This document shows, piece by piece, positions 24,749-33,961 of a stretch of DNA of 64,000 nt (its first letter is position 1; every line of letters begins with the position of its first letter). Under the pieces are notes generated by a model. The model saw only the letters and a program-made list of their open reading frames with translations, did not search any database and was not told the DNA's origin. The stretch is from Candidatus Binataceae bacterium (GTDB lineage: Bacteria > Desulfobacterota > Binatia > Binatales > Binataceae). Made by a program: the position numbers and the translations under genes. The DNA is taken from NCBI GenBank assembly GCA_035508495.1, contig DATJMX010000068.1:40311-104310 (forward strand), written 5' to 3'.

Positions 24749-25330
24749 ATGCGCGTCATAGCAGGAAATGCTCACGGCCGGCGGCTCAAAGCGCCGCGTG
24801 GCCTGACGACGCGGCCGACCTCGGCCCGCGCGCGCGAATCGATCTTTTCGCGGCTGACGGTGCGGCTCGGTTTCGAAGGCGTGCGCGTGCTGGACATCTT
24901 CGCCGGCAGCGGCTCGCTCGGCATCGAGTCGCTCTCGCGCGGCGCGGCCTCGGTGACATTCGTTGATTCTTCACGCGAGGCTGCCACTGTGATGCGCTCG
25001 AACCTCGCGACGCTTGGGCTTAGCGATCGGGCGCGAATTCTTGTTCTCGATGTAAATCGCGCGCTTCGGGAGCTATCAGCGTCGCACGAGCAGTTCGATC
25101 TCGCCTTCGTCGATGCTCCTTATAAGAACGATATAAGCGCGGACGTTCTCGACGCGCTGGCGGAGTTGGATCTGCTCGCGCCCGGCGCTTTCGTCGTCGT
25201 CGAACAGTCGCGCCGCGCACCCGGACCGCCGCCCGCGCCGGCCGGGATCGAACAAGTCAACGTTCCGATTATCGGCGATCATCGCATCGCCTTTTACCGG
25301 CGACCGGAAACGGCGCCGAGTCATGGATGA
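24749..25330 (+). CDS. rsmD: 16S rRNA (guanine(966)-N2)-methyltransferase RsmD
   Basis: 193 residues. Starts MRVIAGNAHGRRLKAPRG, then RPTSARARESIFSRL, the SAM-binding LDIFAGSGSLGIESLSRGA and the catalytic DAPY of the N2-guanine methyltransferases. It modifies G966 in the small-subunit rRNA. It overlaps coaD by 8 bases, a very common gene pair in bacteria. The C-terminal Pro/Ala-rich loop (RRAPGPPPAPAG) is longer than usual. Confidence 0.93.
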   Translation: MRVIAGNAHGRRLKAPRGLTTRPTSARARESIFSRLTVRLGFEGVRVLDIFAGSGSLGIESLSRGAASVTFVDSSREAATVMRSNLATLGLSDRARILVLDVNRALRELSASHEQFDLAFVDAPYKNDISADVLDALAELDLLAPGAFVVVEQSRRAPGPPPAPAGIEQVNVPIIGDHRIAFYRRPETAPSHG

Positions 25331-25850
25331 TGGTTTGGTGAACAAAGGCAAAGAACATCAGCATACCGTCGCCGTCTTCCCCGGTAGCTTCGATCCGATC
25401 CACAACGGCCACCTCGACGTCATCCGGCGCAGCGTGGCGATCTTCGACGAAGTTATCGTCGGCGTCACTTACAATCCGCACAAGGATGCGGCGCTCTTCA
25501 CGGCCGACGAGCGCGTCGAGATGATCCGCGAAGTCATCCGCGATCTCGAGCCGCGCGCGCGGGTCGACAAATTTAGCGGGCTGCTGGTCGACTACGCCGA
25601 GCGTATCGGGGCAAAGGTGCTTATCCGCAGTCTGCGCGCCGTCACCGATTTCGACTACGAGCTGCAGATGACGCAGATGAACAAGCAGATGAGTCCGCAT
25701 ATCGAGACCATCTTCATGTTTTCGAATCCGAAGCTGTTCTTCTCGGCCTCGCGCCTTATCAAGGAAGTCGCAAGTCACGGCAAGAAGCTGCCGGAGCTCG
25801 TGCCGGACCTCGTGATGGAACGGCTGCGGCAGAAGCTCAAGCTCAATTAG
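25323..25850 (+). CDS. coaD: Pantetheine-phosphate adenylyltransferase
   Basis: 175 residues, penultimate step of coenzyme A synthesis (4'-phosphopantetheine plus ATP to dephospho-CoA). The nucleotidyl-transferase motif FPGSFDPIHNGHLDVI (T/HxGH type), YNPHKDAALFTADERVEM, GAKVLIRSLRAVTDFDYELQM and FFSASRLIKEVASHG are all present. The N-terminal ten residues before AVFPGSF are extra, and translation may be coupled to rsmD through the 8-base overlap. Confidence 0.96.
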   Translation: MDDGLVNKGKEHQHTVAVFPGSFDPIHNGHLDVIRRSVAIFDEVIVGVTYNPHKDAALFTADERVEMIREVIRDLEPRARVDKFSGLLVDYAERIGAKVLIRSLRAVTDFDYELQMTQMNKQMSPHIETIFMFSNPKLFFSASRLIKEVASHGKKLPELVPDLVMERLRQKLKLN

Positions 25851-25956
25851 TCGCGTCGCCCGTCTCCGCGCGGTTTGTTCAAACTTCTCGCAGCGATACA
25901 ATCGCGAGCGCGCGGCGATGCCGCGCGTTCAATCCCAACTTGCTCGGAAGCCGAAG

Positions 25957-27156
25957 ATGCTCAAGCTGAATCGCAGAATCGCCGCTATCAAACCCTCAGC
26001 CACGCTCGCCGCCGATGCGCGCGCGACCGAGATGAAGCTCGCGGGAATCGACGTCGTATCGCTCGCCGCGGGCGAGCCCGACTTCGACACGCCCGAGCGC
26101 ATCAAGAAGGCGGCGGACAAGGCGATGTCCGAAGGGCAGACAAAATACACGCCCGTCGGCGGCACCGCGGCACTCAAAAAGGCGATCCAGCTGAAGCTCA
26201 AGCGCGACAGCAATCTCAATTATGAGCTGCCGGAGATTCTCGCCTCCGCCGGATGCAAGCAATCCGAAGCCAACATCATCGGCGCGCTCTTCGACGAGGG
26301 CGACGAGGTAATCATCCCGACTCCGGCGTGGGTGAGTTTCGCCGCGATGGTCTCGCTGTCGGGTGCGCAAGCGATATTCGTCCCGTGCGCGGAAGACAAC
26401 GGCTTCATGCTCGAGCCCGACGCGCTGCGCCGTGCGATCACGCCGCGCACCCGCGGCATCATGCTCAACTCGCCGTCGAATCCGACCGGCGCAGTGTACG
26501 GCAGCGAGCAGCTCACTGCGATCGCGAAGGTGCTCGTCGATACTGACATCTGGGTGATGTCGGACGACGTTTACGAGCACATCATCTACGACGGCTTTCC
26601 GTCGCACATTTTCTCGATCGAGCCGAAGCTCAAGTCGCACGGTATCGTGTTCAACTCGCTGTCGAAGACTTACGCGATGACGGGATGGCGCGTCGGCTTC
26701 GCCGCCGGGCCCAAGGAAGCGATCGCCGCGGCGAATCGGCTGCAGAGCCAGAACAGCGGCAATCCCAACTCGATCGCGCAGGTCGCAGCGATCGAAGCGC
26801 TCACCGGTCCGCAGGACGAGCTCAAGCCGATGCTGAAGGCATTCCACGAGCGGCGGGATCTCGTCGTCGAGCGCGTCCGGCGCATCCCCGGCTTCAGGCT
26901 GCCGAACGTTCCGCAGGGCGCGTTCTACGCGTTCCCCAACGTGTCAGAGCTGATGGGCTCGACCTTCAACGGCAAGCAAATCAATGACGGCGACGCGCTG
27001 GCCGCATACTTCCTCGAAGAAGCGCACGTCTCGCTCGTAGGCGGCAATGACTTCGGCGCGCCCAATCACGTGCGAATGTCGTACGCGACATCGGTCGCGA
27101 ACCTGAACAAGGCTTTCGATCGCCTCGAAGCCGCCGTCGGCAAGTTGATGAAGTAG
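25957..27156 (+). CDS. Pyridoxal-phosphate aminotransferase, AspC type
   Basis: 399 residues from ATG 25957 (GGAAG upstream; the ATG at 25918 adds 13 unconserved residues). Class I aminotransferase pattern: AGEPDFDTPERIKKAA, YTPVGGTAALKKAI, NSPSNPTGAVY, DDVYEHIIYDG and the Schiff-base lysine in SLSKTYAMTGWRVGF. It interconverts aspartate or a similar amino acid and 2-oxoacids. Its stop is 9 bases from the convergent SBBP gene. Confidence 0.92.
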   Translation: MLKLNRRIAAIKPSATLAADARATEMKLAGIDVVSLAAGEPDFDTPERIKKAADKAMSEGQTKYTPVGGTAALKKAIQLKLKRDSNLNYELPEILASAGCKQSEANIIGALFDEGDEVIIPTPAWVSFAAMVSLSGAQAIFVPCAEDNGFMLEPDALRRAITPRTRGIMLNSPSNPTGAVYGSEQLTAIAKVLVDTDIWVMSDDVYEHIIYDGFPSHIFSIEPKLKSHGIVFNSLSKTYAMTGWRVGFAAGPKEAIAAANRLQSQNSGNPNSIAQVAAIEALTGPQDELKPMLKAFHERRDLVVERVRRIPGFRLPNVPQGAFYAFPNVSELMGSTFNGKQINDGDALAAYFLEEAHVSLVGGNDFGAPNHVRMSYATSVANLNKAFDRLEAAVGKLMK

Positions 27157-27165
27157 GCGCCTTCC

Positions 27166-30100
27166 TTACTGCACCGTGATATTCGAGAGCACCACGGGCA
27201 GGCCGCCCACAGTTAGCGGCCCGCCGGCTTGATTATGGGCTGCCACGTCCGTCGCGGTCTGCGTCGAGAATTGCGGGCCGCTGGGCGAGCCGATCGAACC
27301 GGTGTCGCAGCCCACCTCCGCCGTCATCGCGAGTAACAGGAGGGCGAGCATGAGCATCATTCGATTCGCTCGCGTGATCCCGAGCAGGTATGCGCAGACT
27401 CCCAGGAGCGTGACCACCGCGGCCGCCACCGCGAACCCGCGCGAACTGCCGAGCGGCAGAATCGAGGCGTATGCGATTGGCCGCTCGCGCCGCGTGATCT
27501 GTGGGGTTGGCGTAATTGTCACCTCCAGGCTGTACGACACACTTTGCCCGAGCGGCACGTTCACCGGCGGATTGAAAGTGAAGGTCGAGCTGTTATTTGG
27601 GACGACCGTCGCGGTCTGATTGGAAGTGCCAACGGTCGCGGTCAATGTCGCTGACGTGAACAAGTCGGCGTTGTTGAACGCGATTGTGACCGACGGCGTC
27701 AGCATCGGGGCGCCGCTCGTGTTGTTGACTGTTAGTGAGCCTGCGCCAACGGTGCCGCCAGCCTTGCCTTGGACCTGGGGTGGAGGCGGCGGCGGCGGCA
27801 CCTGGCCACCCTGCGACATCGCTGGTCCGTACACCGAGAGAAATGCGTCGCTATTGCCGGCCAGCGCCGTTTGCACGGCGCCCGGATTCGGCGCCACCGG
27901 AAAATCGGTCGATGCTGTCTTGCCAACGAGGTGGGTCGTCGTGCCGGGGGGATCGACCGCCACTCCGTAGGCCAGGTCATCACTGGCACCCTGCAAGAAA
28001 GTCGAAAATGTAAACGCGGTTCCCGCGGAGTTCGCAATAGTAAGAAAAGCATCGTCATCGAGAAATTCGCCGGCGAAGAGGCCCGACGGCGTCGCAGCCA
28101 CCATCGTCATCGCACCCGCCTGATTAGCCAGATTGGTCGCCGCGAAGCTGGTGCCTCGATTGGTGCTGACGTAAACATCGCCAATCCCTGATGCCGTATA
28201 TGCAGTTGGTATCTCAGTGGTCGTATCGATCGCGAGCGAATAGAAATTTTCGTTATTCTCGAATATATGGAAGAAATTCTCGAAGTCAGTGGTGAATACG
28301 CCGAGATCATTACTCGATGTTGCGATGTAGATAGTGGTTGGAGTGGTGGTCGGGTCCGCGGCCAGCGCTACTATGTCGCTGAACGTCAGAAAGTATGAGG
28401 CGAAGGTATTGCCGCCATCGGTGCTGCGGAACAAACCTTCGTTGGTGCCGGCATAGACCGTCGAAACATCATTTGGATCGTACACCAGGCTGAATACGCT
28501 GGAAGATGGAATCTGCGGCGTATTGCCAAAGGTCGCGCCGCCGTCGAAACTCGAATACACGCCGCCGTTGGTGCCCGCCAGGATTGTCGAGGGTCCGTCA
28601 TCGTTCGGAACGACTAGAATCGACAATACCTGTACCTTCGCCGGTGTCGTCAGCAGGTTCGAACCAAAAGTTGTGCCGCCGTCGGTGCTCGCAATTAGCC
28701 CGGCTGAAACTCCGGCGCTGGCGTAGAGCGTGTTGGAGCTTGAGTCGAACGCGAGGGCTGAGACGAACCCGTTGCTTAGCGAGGTGGGGCTGAAGCTAGT
28801 GCCACCGTTGGTGCTCGTGAAGAGTCCATTGCGCGTGGTGCCAGCATAAAGAGCGCCGCCGCCGCTGATCATCGTGTAGACTGAGCCCGCCGACGACGGC
28901 AACGAGGATTGAGCAAAGGTGCTGAATCCGTTGGTGCTCGTCAACAGAATTCCATTTGCCGCCGCCGCGCCCTGGATCGGATTAACGGTAGTAAAGTTGG
29001 AACTGGCAGTGAATCCCGTTACGTATGCATTCGAGTTACTATCAACCGCAACTCCCAGAGCTTCGTTGTAGTAACCGCCCAGATATGTCGAGTAAACGAA
29101 TGACGAACCGTCGGGACTGATTTCTGTCAGAACGCCATTTTCGACGCCGCCTTGATGACTAAAGGGCGGCGCTGTTCCGCTGGGAGGGTAATCAAACGAC
29201 GAGGTGAAGCCGGTTATCCACGCGGGACAGTTGGATTGACAATTCGGCACGATCGCGATTCCGGTGCATCCTTCGTTACCGTGTCCGCCGATATACGTTG
29301 AATATACGAGCGGCGCGGTTGCGGCAGGATTCAACTTCGCAGCGAAGCAATCATAAGCGCCACCGATCGTCGTCTGCGCCGCTCCCTCGGTGACGGGGAA
29401 GGCGGTGGAGATCGTGGCGCCCCCGACGTAAGCATTGCCGGATCCATCGACCGCGATCGCGCTTGCATATTGACTCGAAAAATTACCCGGCGGCGGGTTT
29501 GCGGGCCCGCCAAGGTAGGTCGAATAGACAAGGCTGGTTCCGTCGCTGCTGACTTGCGTGACGAAACCGCTGATCGCCGCCGGCGCCGACGTCTGAAAAG
29601 CGCCGGCCGTCGTCGGGAAGTCGGCCGCGTTGGTACGGCCCGCAACATAGGCGTTGCAATTCGACGCGCATCCCTGCGCGAGCGCGATCCCAAGTCCAAT
29701 GTCAACGTCAGTGCCGCCGAGGTACCGGGCATACGAGAGCCCGCCATTAGGCTTGAGCTTGGTCACGAACGCATTCGCCAATCCGCCGAACTCTTGCCCA
29801 ACCGTGACAGGAAAGTCGCTGGAAGCGGTTTGCCCGGTGATATATGCCGCGCCACTGCTATCGACTGCGATAGCGTCGCCGCCGTCGAGCGAGGAGCCGC
29901 CCAGATACGTGGAATAGAGAATCGTCGTTCCGGTTGAATTGATTTCGGTAACGAAAGCGTCGCAGTCGCCGCCTGCGGTTGGCTGCGCAGCCGCCGCGGT
30001 AGGGAAATTGGTCGAGCACGTCGTACCGGTGATGTAGTTATTATTACTGCCGTCGAGCGCAACCCCTCGAGCGATATCCGCGCCCGCTCCACCGAGATAC

Positions 30101-30960
30101 GTCGAGTAAGAGAGGACCGGATCGACTACCAGTGGATGTTTGCGATCGTAAGCGCCGGCGCGGATGCCAATGCGCGTCCCATCTGCTGCCGACGCTTGGG
30201 AAAGCAATACGTATCGCCCGGCAACAGGTTTTCGCGTCCCATTGATATTTTGATAGATGAATGGCTTGCGCAGGTAGATTCGTTCCTGATGCAGCACGAT
30301 CGCGAGGTCGCCGTCGTGCTCGAGCGCTACTTTATCTGCTCCTTCAATTGACAGACGGACAGCGCCGGCGTCGCGGCCGGATGCGATATTCAAATCATAT
30401 TCCAACTGCTGCCGGGTGCCGTAATAGACTGCGTCGATGCCGGGATAAACGGATTTGGTGACAAGGCGCGCGAAGGTGGGAACTCGCGTCCGCCAATGGT
30501 TCGGATTGCTGCCGAGGTAATAATTGATAATTCCTGGAAGTCTCTCGCTCGCGGTCAGGTACGGTGCGGGACTGGCGCCGAGGAACTTGATATTGAGGCT
30601 CGATCGCAGTCGAGATGTTTTTCCAATTGATATAGCTACTTCGGCCGGCAGAATTTTAATGTCCAGTCCGGCCGCGCGCGCCACGAACGATTGAGCGTTG
30701 CTCGAAAGGCCCTCGCCGGGTTCAAACGCCAGCGGCAGATGCTGAATATCGCCGCTGATTTGTCGCAGATGCCTGCCTGCGAGTGCGCGCAAATCGGGAT
30801 GAGAAACGACGGCCTGCGCATGACTCGGTTTGAGACTGGATGGGGCAACCCTGCGCGCGGATCTGGATATGACGAACACCATCGACAGCGCGAGCGCCGC
30901 GCCAACCGTGCCCGCTGCGATGCCAACCTTCGATGACGAACGGCTGATTCGATGTGCCAC
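27166..30960 (-). CDS. Large secreted SBBP-repeat / beta-propeller surface protein
   Basis: 1264 residues. Hydrophobic N-terminal segment (about 13-33); an N-terminal domain to about 285 found with SBBP repeats (YPGIDAVYYG, QLEYDLNIASG); SBBP repeats from about 287, each with the pattern LVYSTYLGG; a central stretch of sortilin/BNR-like repeats with paired Ser-Thr-Asp/Asn-Gly-Gly turns (STDGGTTF, STNGGTSF); a further SBBP block; a seven-proline linker (1055-1061); an Ig-like domain; then two hydrophobic segments (about 1176-1195 and 1200-1214) and a Cys at 1217 followed by a final Gly/Ser/Thr-rich strand. The start is GTG 30960. It follows the barrel gene by 45 bases. Likely an exported adhesin-like or carbohydrate-contact protein; function unknown. 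Confidence 0.8.
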   Translation of the reverse strand: MAHRISRSSSKVGIAAGTVGAALALSMVFVISRSARRVAPSSLKPSHAQAVVSHPDLRALAGRHLRQISGDIQHLPLAFEPGEGLSSNAQSFVARAAGLDIKILPAEVAISIGKTSRLRSSLNIKFLGASPAPYLTASERLPGIINYYLGSNPNHWRTRVPTFARLVTKSVYPGIDAVYYGTRQQLEYDLNIASGRDAGAVRLSIEGADKVALEHDGDLAIVLHQERIYLRKPFIYQNINGTRKPVAGRYVLLSQASAADGTRIGIRAGAYDRKHPLVVDPVLSYSTYLGGAGADIARGVALDGSNNNYITGTTCSTNFPTAAAAQPTAGGDCDAFVTEINSTGTTILYSTYLGGSSLDGGDAIAVDSSGAAYITGQTASSDFPVTVGQEFGGLANAFVTKLKPNGGLSYARYLGGTDVDIGLGIALAQGCASNCNAYVAGRTNAADFPTTAGAFQTSAPAAISGFVTQVSSDGTSLVYSTYLGGPANPPPGNFSSQYASAIAVDGSGNAYVGGATISTAFPVTEGAAQTTIGGAYDCFAAKLNPAATAPLVYSTYIGGHGNEGCTGIAIVPNCQSNCPAWITGFTSSFDYPPSGTAPPFSHQGGVENGVLTEISPDGSSFVYSTYLGGYYNEALGVAVDSNSNAYVTGFTASSNFTTVNPIQGAAAANGILLTSTNGFSTFAQSSLPSSAGSVYTMISGGGALYAGTTRNGLFTSTNGGTSFSPTSLSNGFVSALAFDSSSNTLYASAGVSAGLIASTDGGTTFGSNLLTTPAKVQVLSILVVPNDDGPSTILAGTNGGVYSSFDGGATFGNTPQIPSSSVFSLVYDPNDVSTVYAGTNEGLFRSTDGGNTFASYFLTFSDIVALAADPTTTPTTIYIATSSNDLGVFTTDFENFFHIFENNENFYSLAIDTTTEIPTAYTASGIGDVYVSTNRGTSFAATNLANQAGAMTMVAATPSGLFAGEFLDDDAFLTIANSAGTAFTFSTFLQGASDDLAYGVAVDPPGTTTHLVGKTASTDFPVAPNPGAVQTALAGNSDAFLSVYGPAMSQGGQVPPPPPPPQVQGKAGGTVGAGSLTVNNTSGAPMLTPSVTIAFNNADLFTSATLTATVGTSNQTATVVPNNSSTFTFNPPVNVPLGQSVSYSLEVTITPTPQITRRERPIAYASILPLGSSRGFAVAAAVVTLLGVCAYLLGITRANRMMLMLALLLLAMTAEVGCDTGSIGSPSGPQFSTQTATDVAAHNQAGGPLTVGGLPVVLSNITVQ

Positions 30961-31005
30961 GCGCCCTGCCCCCGCTTTGCTTTTGAAAATCTATCCGGGT
31001 CGAAA

Positions 31006-31779
31006 CTACTCGACGAAATCCCATTGCTTGATGAAACTGAGCTGGCCGAAACCGCCTGCGGTTCCGTACCCGCCCTGGATATCAACGCCTAACGCCCATT
31101 TGCGCAGGTAGATTCCGAGGTCCGGGCCGCCCTGCCCGCCCGCGCTGCTGATTAGCCCGCCCTGGTAGACCGCGCCACCCGCGCCGATCGTTCCGAGATA
31201 TCTTTCGGTCGAAAATGTGACCATCCGCAAATCTATTTCGGAGCTGGTTACCTGGTTTTCATAGTTATGATTCGCGCTGAATGAGAAATTCAGCGGATGA
31301 TGAGTGTGCGTGAATAGCCAACTCGACCAGTCGCCTTCGATCGTCGTCGCATCGCTGTCGCCCGAGTCGGCGCCACCTAATACGTAGAGCGTCGTGCCGG
31401 GATAAAGCGCGAATTCGAGCCCGCCCTGGAATCGTCCGAAATTAAGGCGCTGCTTATGCTGGAAGGTATTGGGCGCGAGCGGATTATTATAATCGTCGCC
31501 GACCCAGAGTTGATATCCAGTCGCGCGGCCGACGAGTCCGATATATGGCGTAATGCTCTGTTGGAGCTGGAATCCTTCCTGGATCGATCCGTAGTCCTGG
31601 CTGCCGAAGCCGCCGCCAAATACGATCGCATCGAGAACGCCGGGTTGTGCAACTTGAAAGAACCCGGGGTAGAGATCGTGGAACTGGGCGCGAGAAATAC
31701 CTGGAACACCCAGCACCAAGGCGGCTATCAGCAGGCCAACGGTTCTGACGAGCTTTACAGTTCTGAACCCAGTCGGCAT
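31006..31779 (-). CDS. Predicted outer-membrane beta-barrel protein
   Basis: 257 residues, not assigned to a known family. A signal peptide ends near SRAQF (about residue 31). The mature part alternates polar and hydrophobic/aromatic residues with many Gly and Asn turns (YIGLVGRATGYQLWVG, LNFGRFQGGLEFALYPG, LNFSFSANHNYE), as expected of beta-barrel strands. GGGGGA lies ahead of the ATG, 12 bases after the FecR-domain gene. Its place between a FecR-domain protein and a giant surface protein suggests a joint role at the outer membrane. Confidence 0.65.
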   Translation of the reverse strand: MPTGFRTVKLVRTVGLLIAALVLGVPGISRAQFHDLYPGFFQVAQPGVLDAIVFGGGFGSQDYGSIQEGFQLQQSITPYIGLVGRATGYQLWVGDDYNNPLAPNTFQHKQRLNFGRFQGGLEFALYPGTTLYVLGGADSGDSDATTIEGDWSSWLFTHTHHPLNFSFSANHNYENQVTSSEIDLRMVTFSTERYLGTIGAGGAVYQGGLISSAGGQGGPDLGIYLRKWALGVDIQGGYGTAGGFGQLSFIKQWDFVE

Positions 31780-31791
31780 TACGTAATCCCC

Positions 31792-32568
31792 CTATTGAAC
31801 GACCGGCGGTACCGCTGCGGGCGCCGGTGCGCTGCCCGTTCCGGGAGGCGGCGCAGCGAAACCGACTGCTGCGGCGGCGGCCCCTCCCGCGGCGCCGCCC
31901 GCCGAGCCCGTTCTTCCGCCACCATGAGCGCCGGGACCTACTGCACCGGCGATCCCGAGCGGACCTGCGTTCAGCGGCGGCAACAGGCATGGAACGGTCG
32001 TTTCATAGCCGGCGTCGATCTCAACCGTTTCACCGGGGTTGGCCTGATTGCTGACCTCGACGACCCCTTCACGAACCTTGATGTCGGTGTAGCGCTGGCA
32101 TCCGCCGAAGCCTGGCCGCGCGGAGCCTTCGATATACGTTGTGTCGAAGTCGGTACCGCGAACGGCGGCGACCGCGTTCGGCGTATGCACTTCGAATGCG
32201 CCGGCCGGCGACGGCGTGACCAGCGAACTGATCGCGCCCGTGATTAGCCGCAGCACGGTTCGTTGTCGTGCAGCGCCCGACACGACGTTCTCGTCGAACG
32301 TCATCGAGGTCGAGTCGCTCAGCCTTATCGTCGATTGATCGACGAGCCTGACCGTGGCCGAGGAGTTCGGGCCAGTAGTCAGCTGATCATGTAGATCGAT
32401 TGCGGAGCCGAGAGTCGCGGGTTGCCGAGTCGTGCCGCGTTGCAGCTCGACCGAACCACTAAGCTCCGAGATATTTCCGACGACCTGCTGCGCGGCTGCG
32501 ACGCCGGGCCAAATCCAGGCGATTACCAGCGCGAAGACCGTACTAGAGCGAAACAAGCGCACGCGCAT
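31792..32568 (-). CDS. FecR-domain periplasmic protein
   Basis: 258 residues. Signal peptide to about residue 26 (VAAAQQ), then a FecR domain: SGSVELQRGTTRQPATLGSAIDLHDQL, SATVRLVDQSTIRLSDSTSMTFDE and the conserved HTPNAVAAVRGTDF. A Cys pair (GGCQRY, VPCLLP) may bridge it. The last 65 residues are Gly/Ala/Pro-rich low complexity, likely flexible. There is no sigma factor or anti-sigma transmembrane segment nearby, so this is the stand-alone FecR type, often a peptidoglycan- or surface-associated protein rather than an iron-signalling one. It heads the three-gene cluster. Confidence 0.82.
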   Translation of the reverse strand: MRVRLFRSSTVFALVIAWIWPGVAAAQQVVGNISELSGSVELQRGTTRQPATLGSAIDLHDQLTTGPNSSATVRLVDQSTIRLSDSTSMTFDENVVSGAARQRTVLRLITGAISSLVTPSPAGAFEVHTPNAVAAVRGTDFDTTYIEGSARPGFGGCQRYTDIKVREGVVEVSNQANPGETVEIDAGYETTVPCLLPPLNAGPLGIAGAVGPGAHGGGRTGSAGGAAGGAAAAAVGFAAPPPGTGSAPAPAAVPPVVQ

Positions 32569-32797
32569 CTGTTGCCAGCCCCCCGAGCGACAAATTGCGG
32601 TACGGATTTTGTCTAGATCATTCGTCCACTAAATGCAAGGTATAACAGTAATTTATTCGATTTAAGCTAGAATTATTTGGAATAGCATAAATTTGTCCAT
32701 ACCCGCCTTGAGTTGGCGGTATCATGCCATGACTTGCAGGGCGCTCAGCCAGTTTTTCGCGGAAAATTCGTTTAGCGCCGAGACGCGGGCGCTTTCG
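32569..32797 (-). promoter_or_regulatory. AT-rich leader of the FecR/barrel/SBBP cluster
   Basis: About 130 bases (32610-32740) are conspicuously AT-rich in a GC-rich genome. No single -35/-10 pair stands out on the minus strand; TTGCAT with TAGACA 17 bases on is the best candidate. GGGGGG lies about 10 bases before the FecR-gene ATG. AT-richness here suggests curved or silenced promoter DNA. Confidence 0.4.
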
Positions 32798-33427
32798 CTA
32801 CAACAAAGACGCAATCAACGCGGACAAGCGGGCGGGAAGGTCGATGATCGTTTCGACGCGATGGTCATGAGTGATTCGCGGACCTACGGCGATGAAATGC
32901 ACACCCGCTTCGCGCGCGGCTTCGAGATCGATTGTGCTGTCGCCGACGTAAACGGCGCGCGATGCGCTTGCGCCCGCGCGCTCGAGGCACAAGTTCAGAA
33001 TGTCGGGAGCGGGCTTGGGCCGCACCCTGTCCCGGGCGCTCGCGACCGCGTCGAAGATTCCCTCGAGCTTCAGATGCTCGATCAGCGCCGGCACGGTTCC
33101 CGATCGATTCGTCGCGAGTGCGAGGCGATATTCCTTCTTGAGCTCCGTCATGAACGGGCGCAGCTCGAGCGGCGGCCGCAGCATCTTCAGAAACGGATCG
33201 TTGTCGAGCACGCGCGCCGCCTCGACCATCCGCGCGATACGATCGTGGTCGCCCTGCGCGCGCTCGGCGAACACTGTCGACGTGGCGTATGAGTACGATG
33301 CGATTTCCTCGGCGGGTGAGAGCGGTGCCTCGCCGATCGCGTCGAAGATCGCGTTGTAGTACGCGATGTTCGATTCGCTCGAATCGAAAAGGACACCGTC
33401 GGCGTCGAAAATCACCAGCTCAATCAT
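32798..33427 (-). CDS. HAD-family hydrolase (phosphoglycolate phosphatase-like)
   Basis: 209 residues. HAD motif I is DADGVLFDSSE (nucleophile Asp8, acid Asp10), motif II Thr/Ser in LALATNRSG, and motif IV VYVGDSTIDLEAAREAGV. The helical cap between motifs I and II is of the C1 Gph type. Such enzymes dephosphorylate small metabolites; 2-phosphoglycolate is one possibility, not proven. It sits alone, 36 bases downstream of the HxlR regulator on the same strand. Confidence 0.85.
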   Translation of the reverse strand: MIELVIFDADGVLFDSSESNIAYYNAIFDAIGEAPLSPAEEIASYSYATSTVFAERAQGDHDRIARMVEAARVLDNDPFLKMLRPPLELRPFMTELKKEYRLALATNRSGTVPALIEHLKLEGIFDAVASARDRVRPKPAPDILNLCLERAGASASRAVYVGDSTIDLEAAREAGVHFIAVGPRITHDHRVETIIDLPARLSALIASLL

Positions 33428-33463
33428 GAAGTCAGGTATTGTGCGCGGCGCGCGGCGGCGAGG

Positions 33464-33961
33464 CTAGTGCGAATGACCGCGATGCGCGTTGCGCGCGGGA
33501 CGCCGCGTTTGATGGGCGGGGCGTCGCGGAATCGCAACCATGTCGCGTGCGGCGATATTCGCTCCGCATTCGGAGCACACCATCTTCGGCGCCGTCTTCG
33601 CGCCGCATACGCGATGAACGAGCGTCAGTGGCGGACCGCTCTCGTCGGCGAGCCACGTGTCGCCCCACTTGAGCATCGAAACCAGCACCGGGTAGAGGTC
33701 GAGTCCCTTGCGGGTGAGCCGATACTCAACGCGAGCGCCGTCGCCCTCGCCCGGGCCACGCTCGAAAATTCCGTTGGCGACGAGCTGGCGCAGTCGCGAG
33801 CTCAGGATGTTGCGGGCGATTCCGGTGCCGCGCTGAAATTCATCGAAGCGCCGATGCCCCAGGAACGCATCGCGCAAGATGAGCATCGTCCAGCGCTCGC
33901 CCACGATCGAAAGCGTGCGCGCCACAGAACAGTTGAGGTCGCGAACCGAGTCCCAGCGCAT
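33464..33961 (-). CDS. HxlR-family transcriptional regulator
   Basis: 165 residues from ATG 33961 (an upstream start at 34042 adds an unconserved tail). The winged-helix HxlR pattern is clear: CSVARTLSIVGERWTMLILRDAFLGHRRFDEFQRG, then GIARNILSSRLRQLVANGIFER and the wing YRLTRKGLDLYPVLVSMLKWGD. The C-terminal stretch has four Cys-type residues (VCGAK, CSECGAN) that may bind zinc. Such regulators often respond to redox or aldehyde stress. The target may be the divergent region to its right. Confidence 0.88.
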   Translation of the reverse strand: MRWDSVRDLNCSVARTLSIVGERWTMLILRDAFLGHRRFDEFQRGTGIARNILSSRLRQLVANGIFERGPGEGDGARVEYRLTRKGLDLYPVLVSMLKWGDTWLADESGPPLTLVHRVCGAKTAPKMVCSECGANIAARDMVAIPRRPAHQTRRPARNAHRGHSH

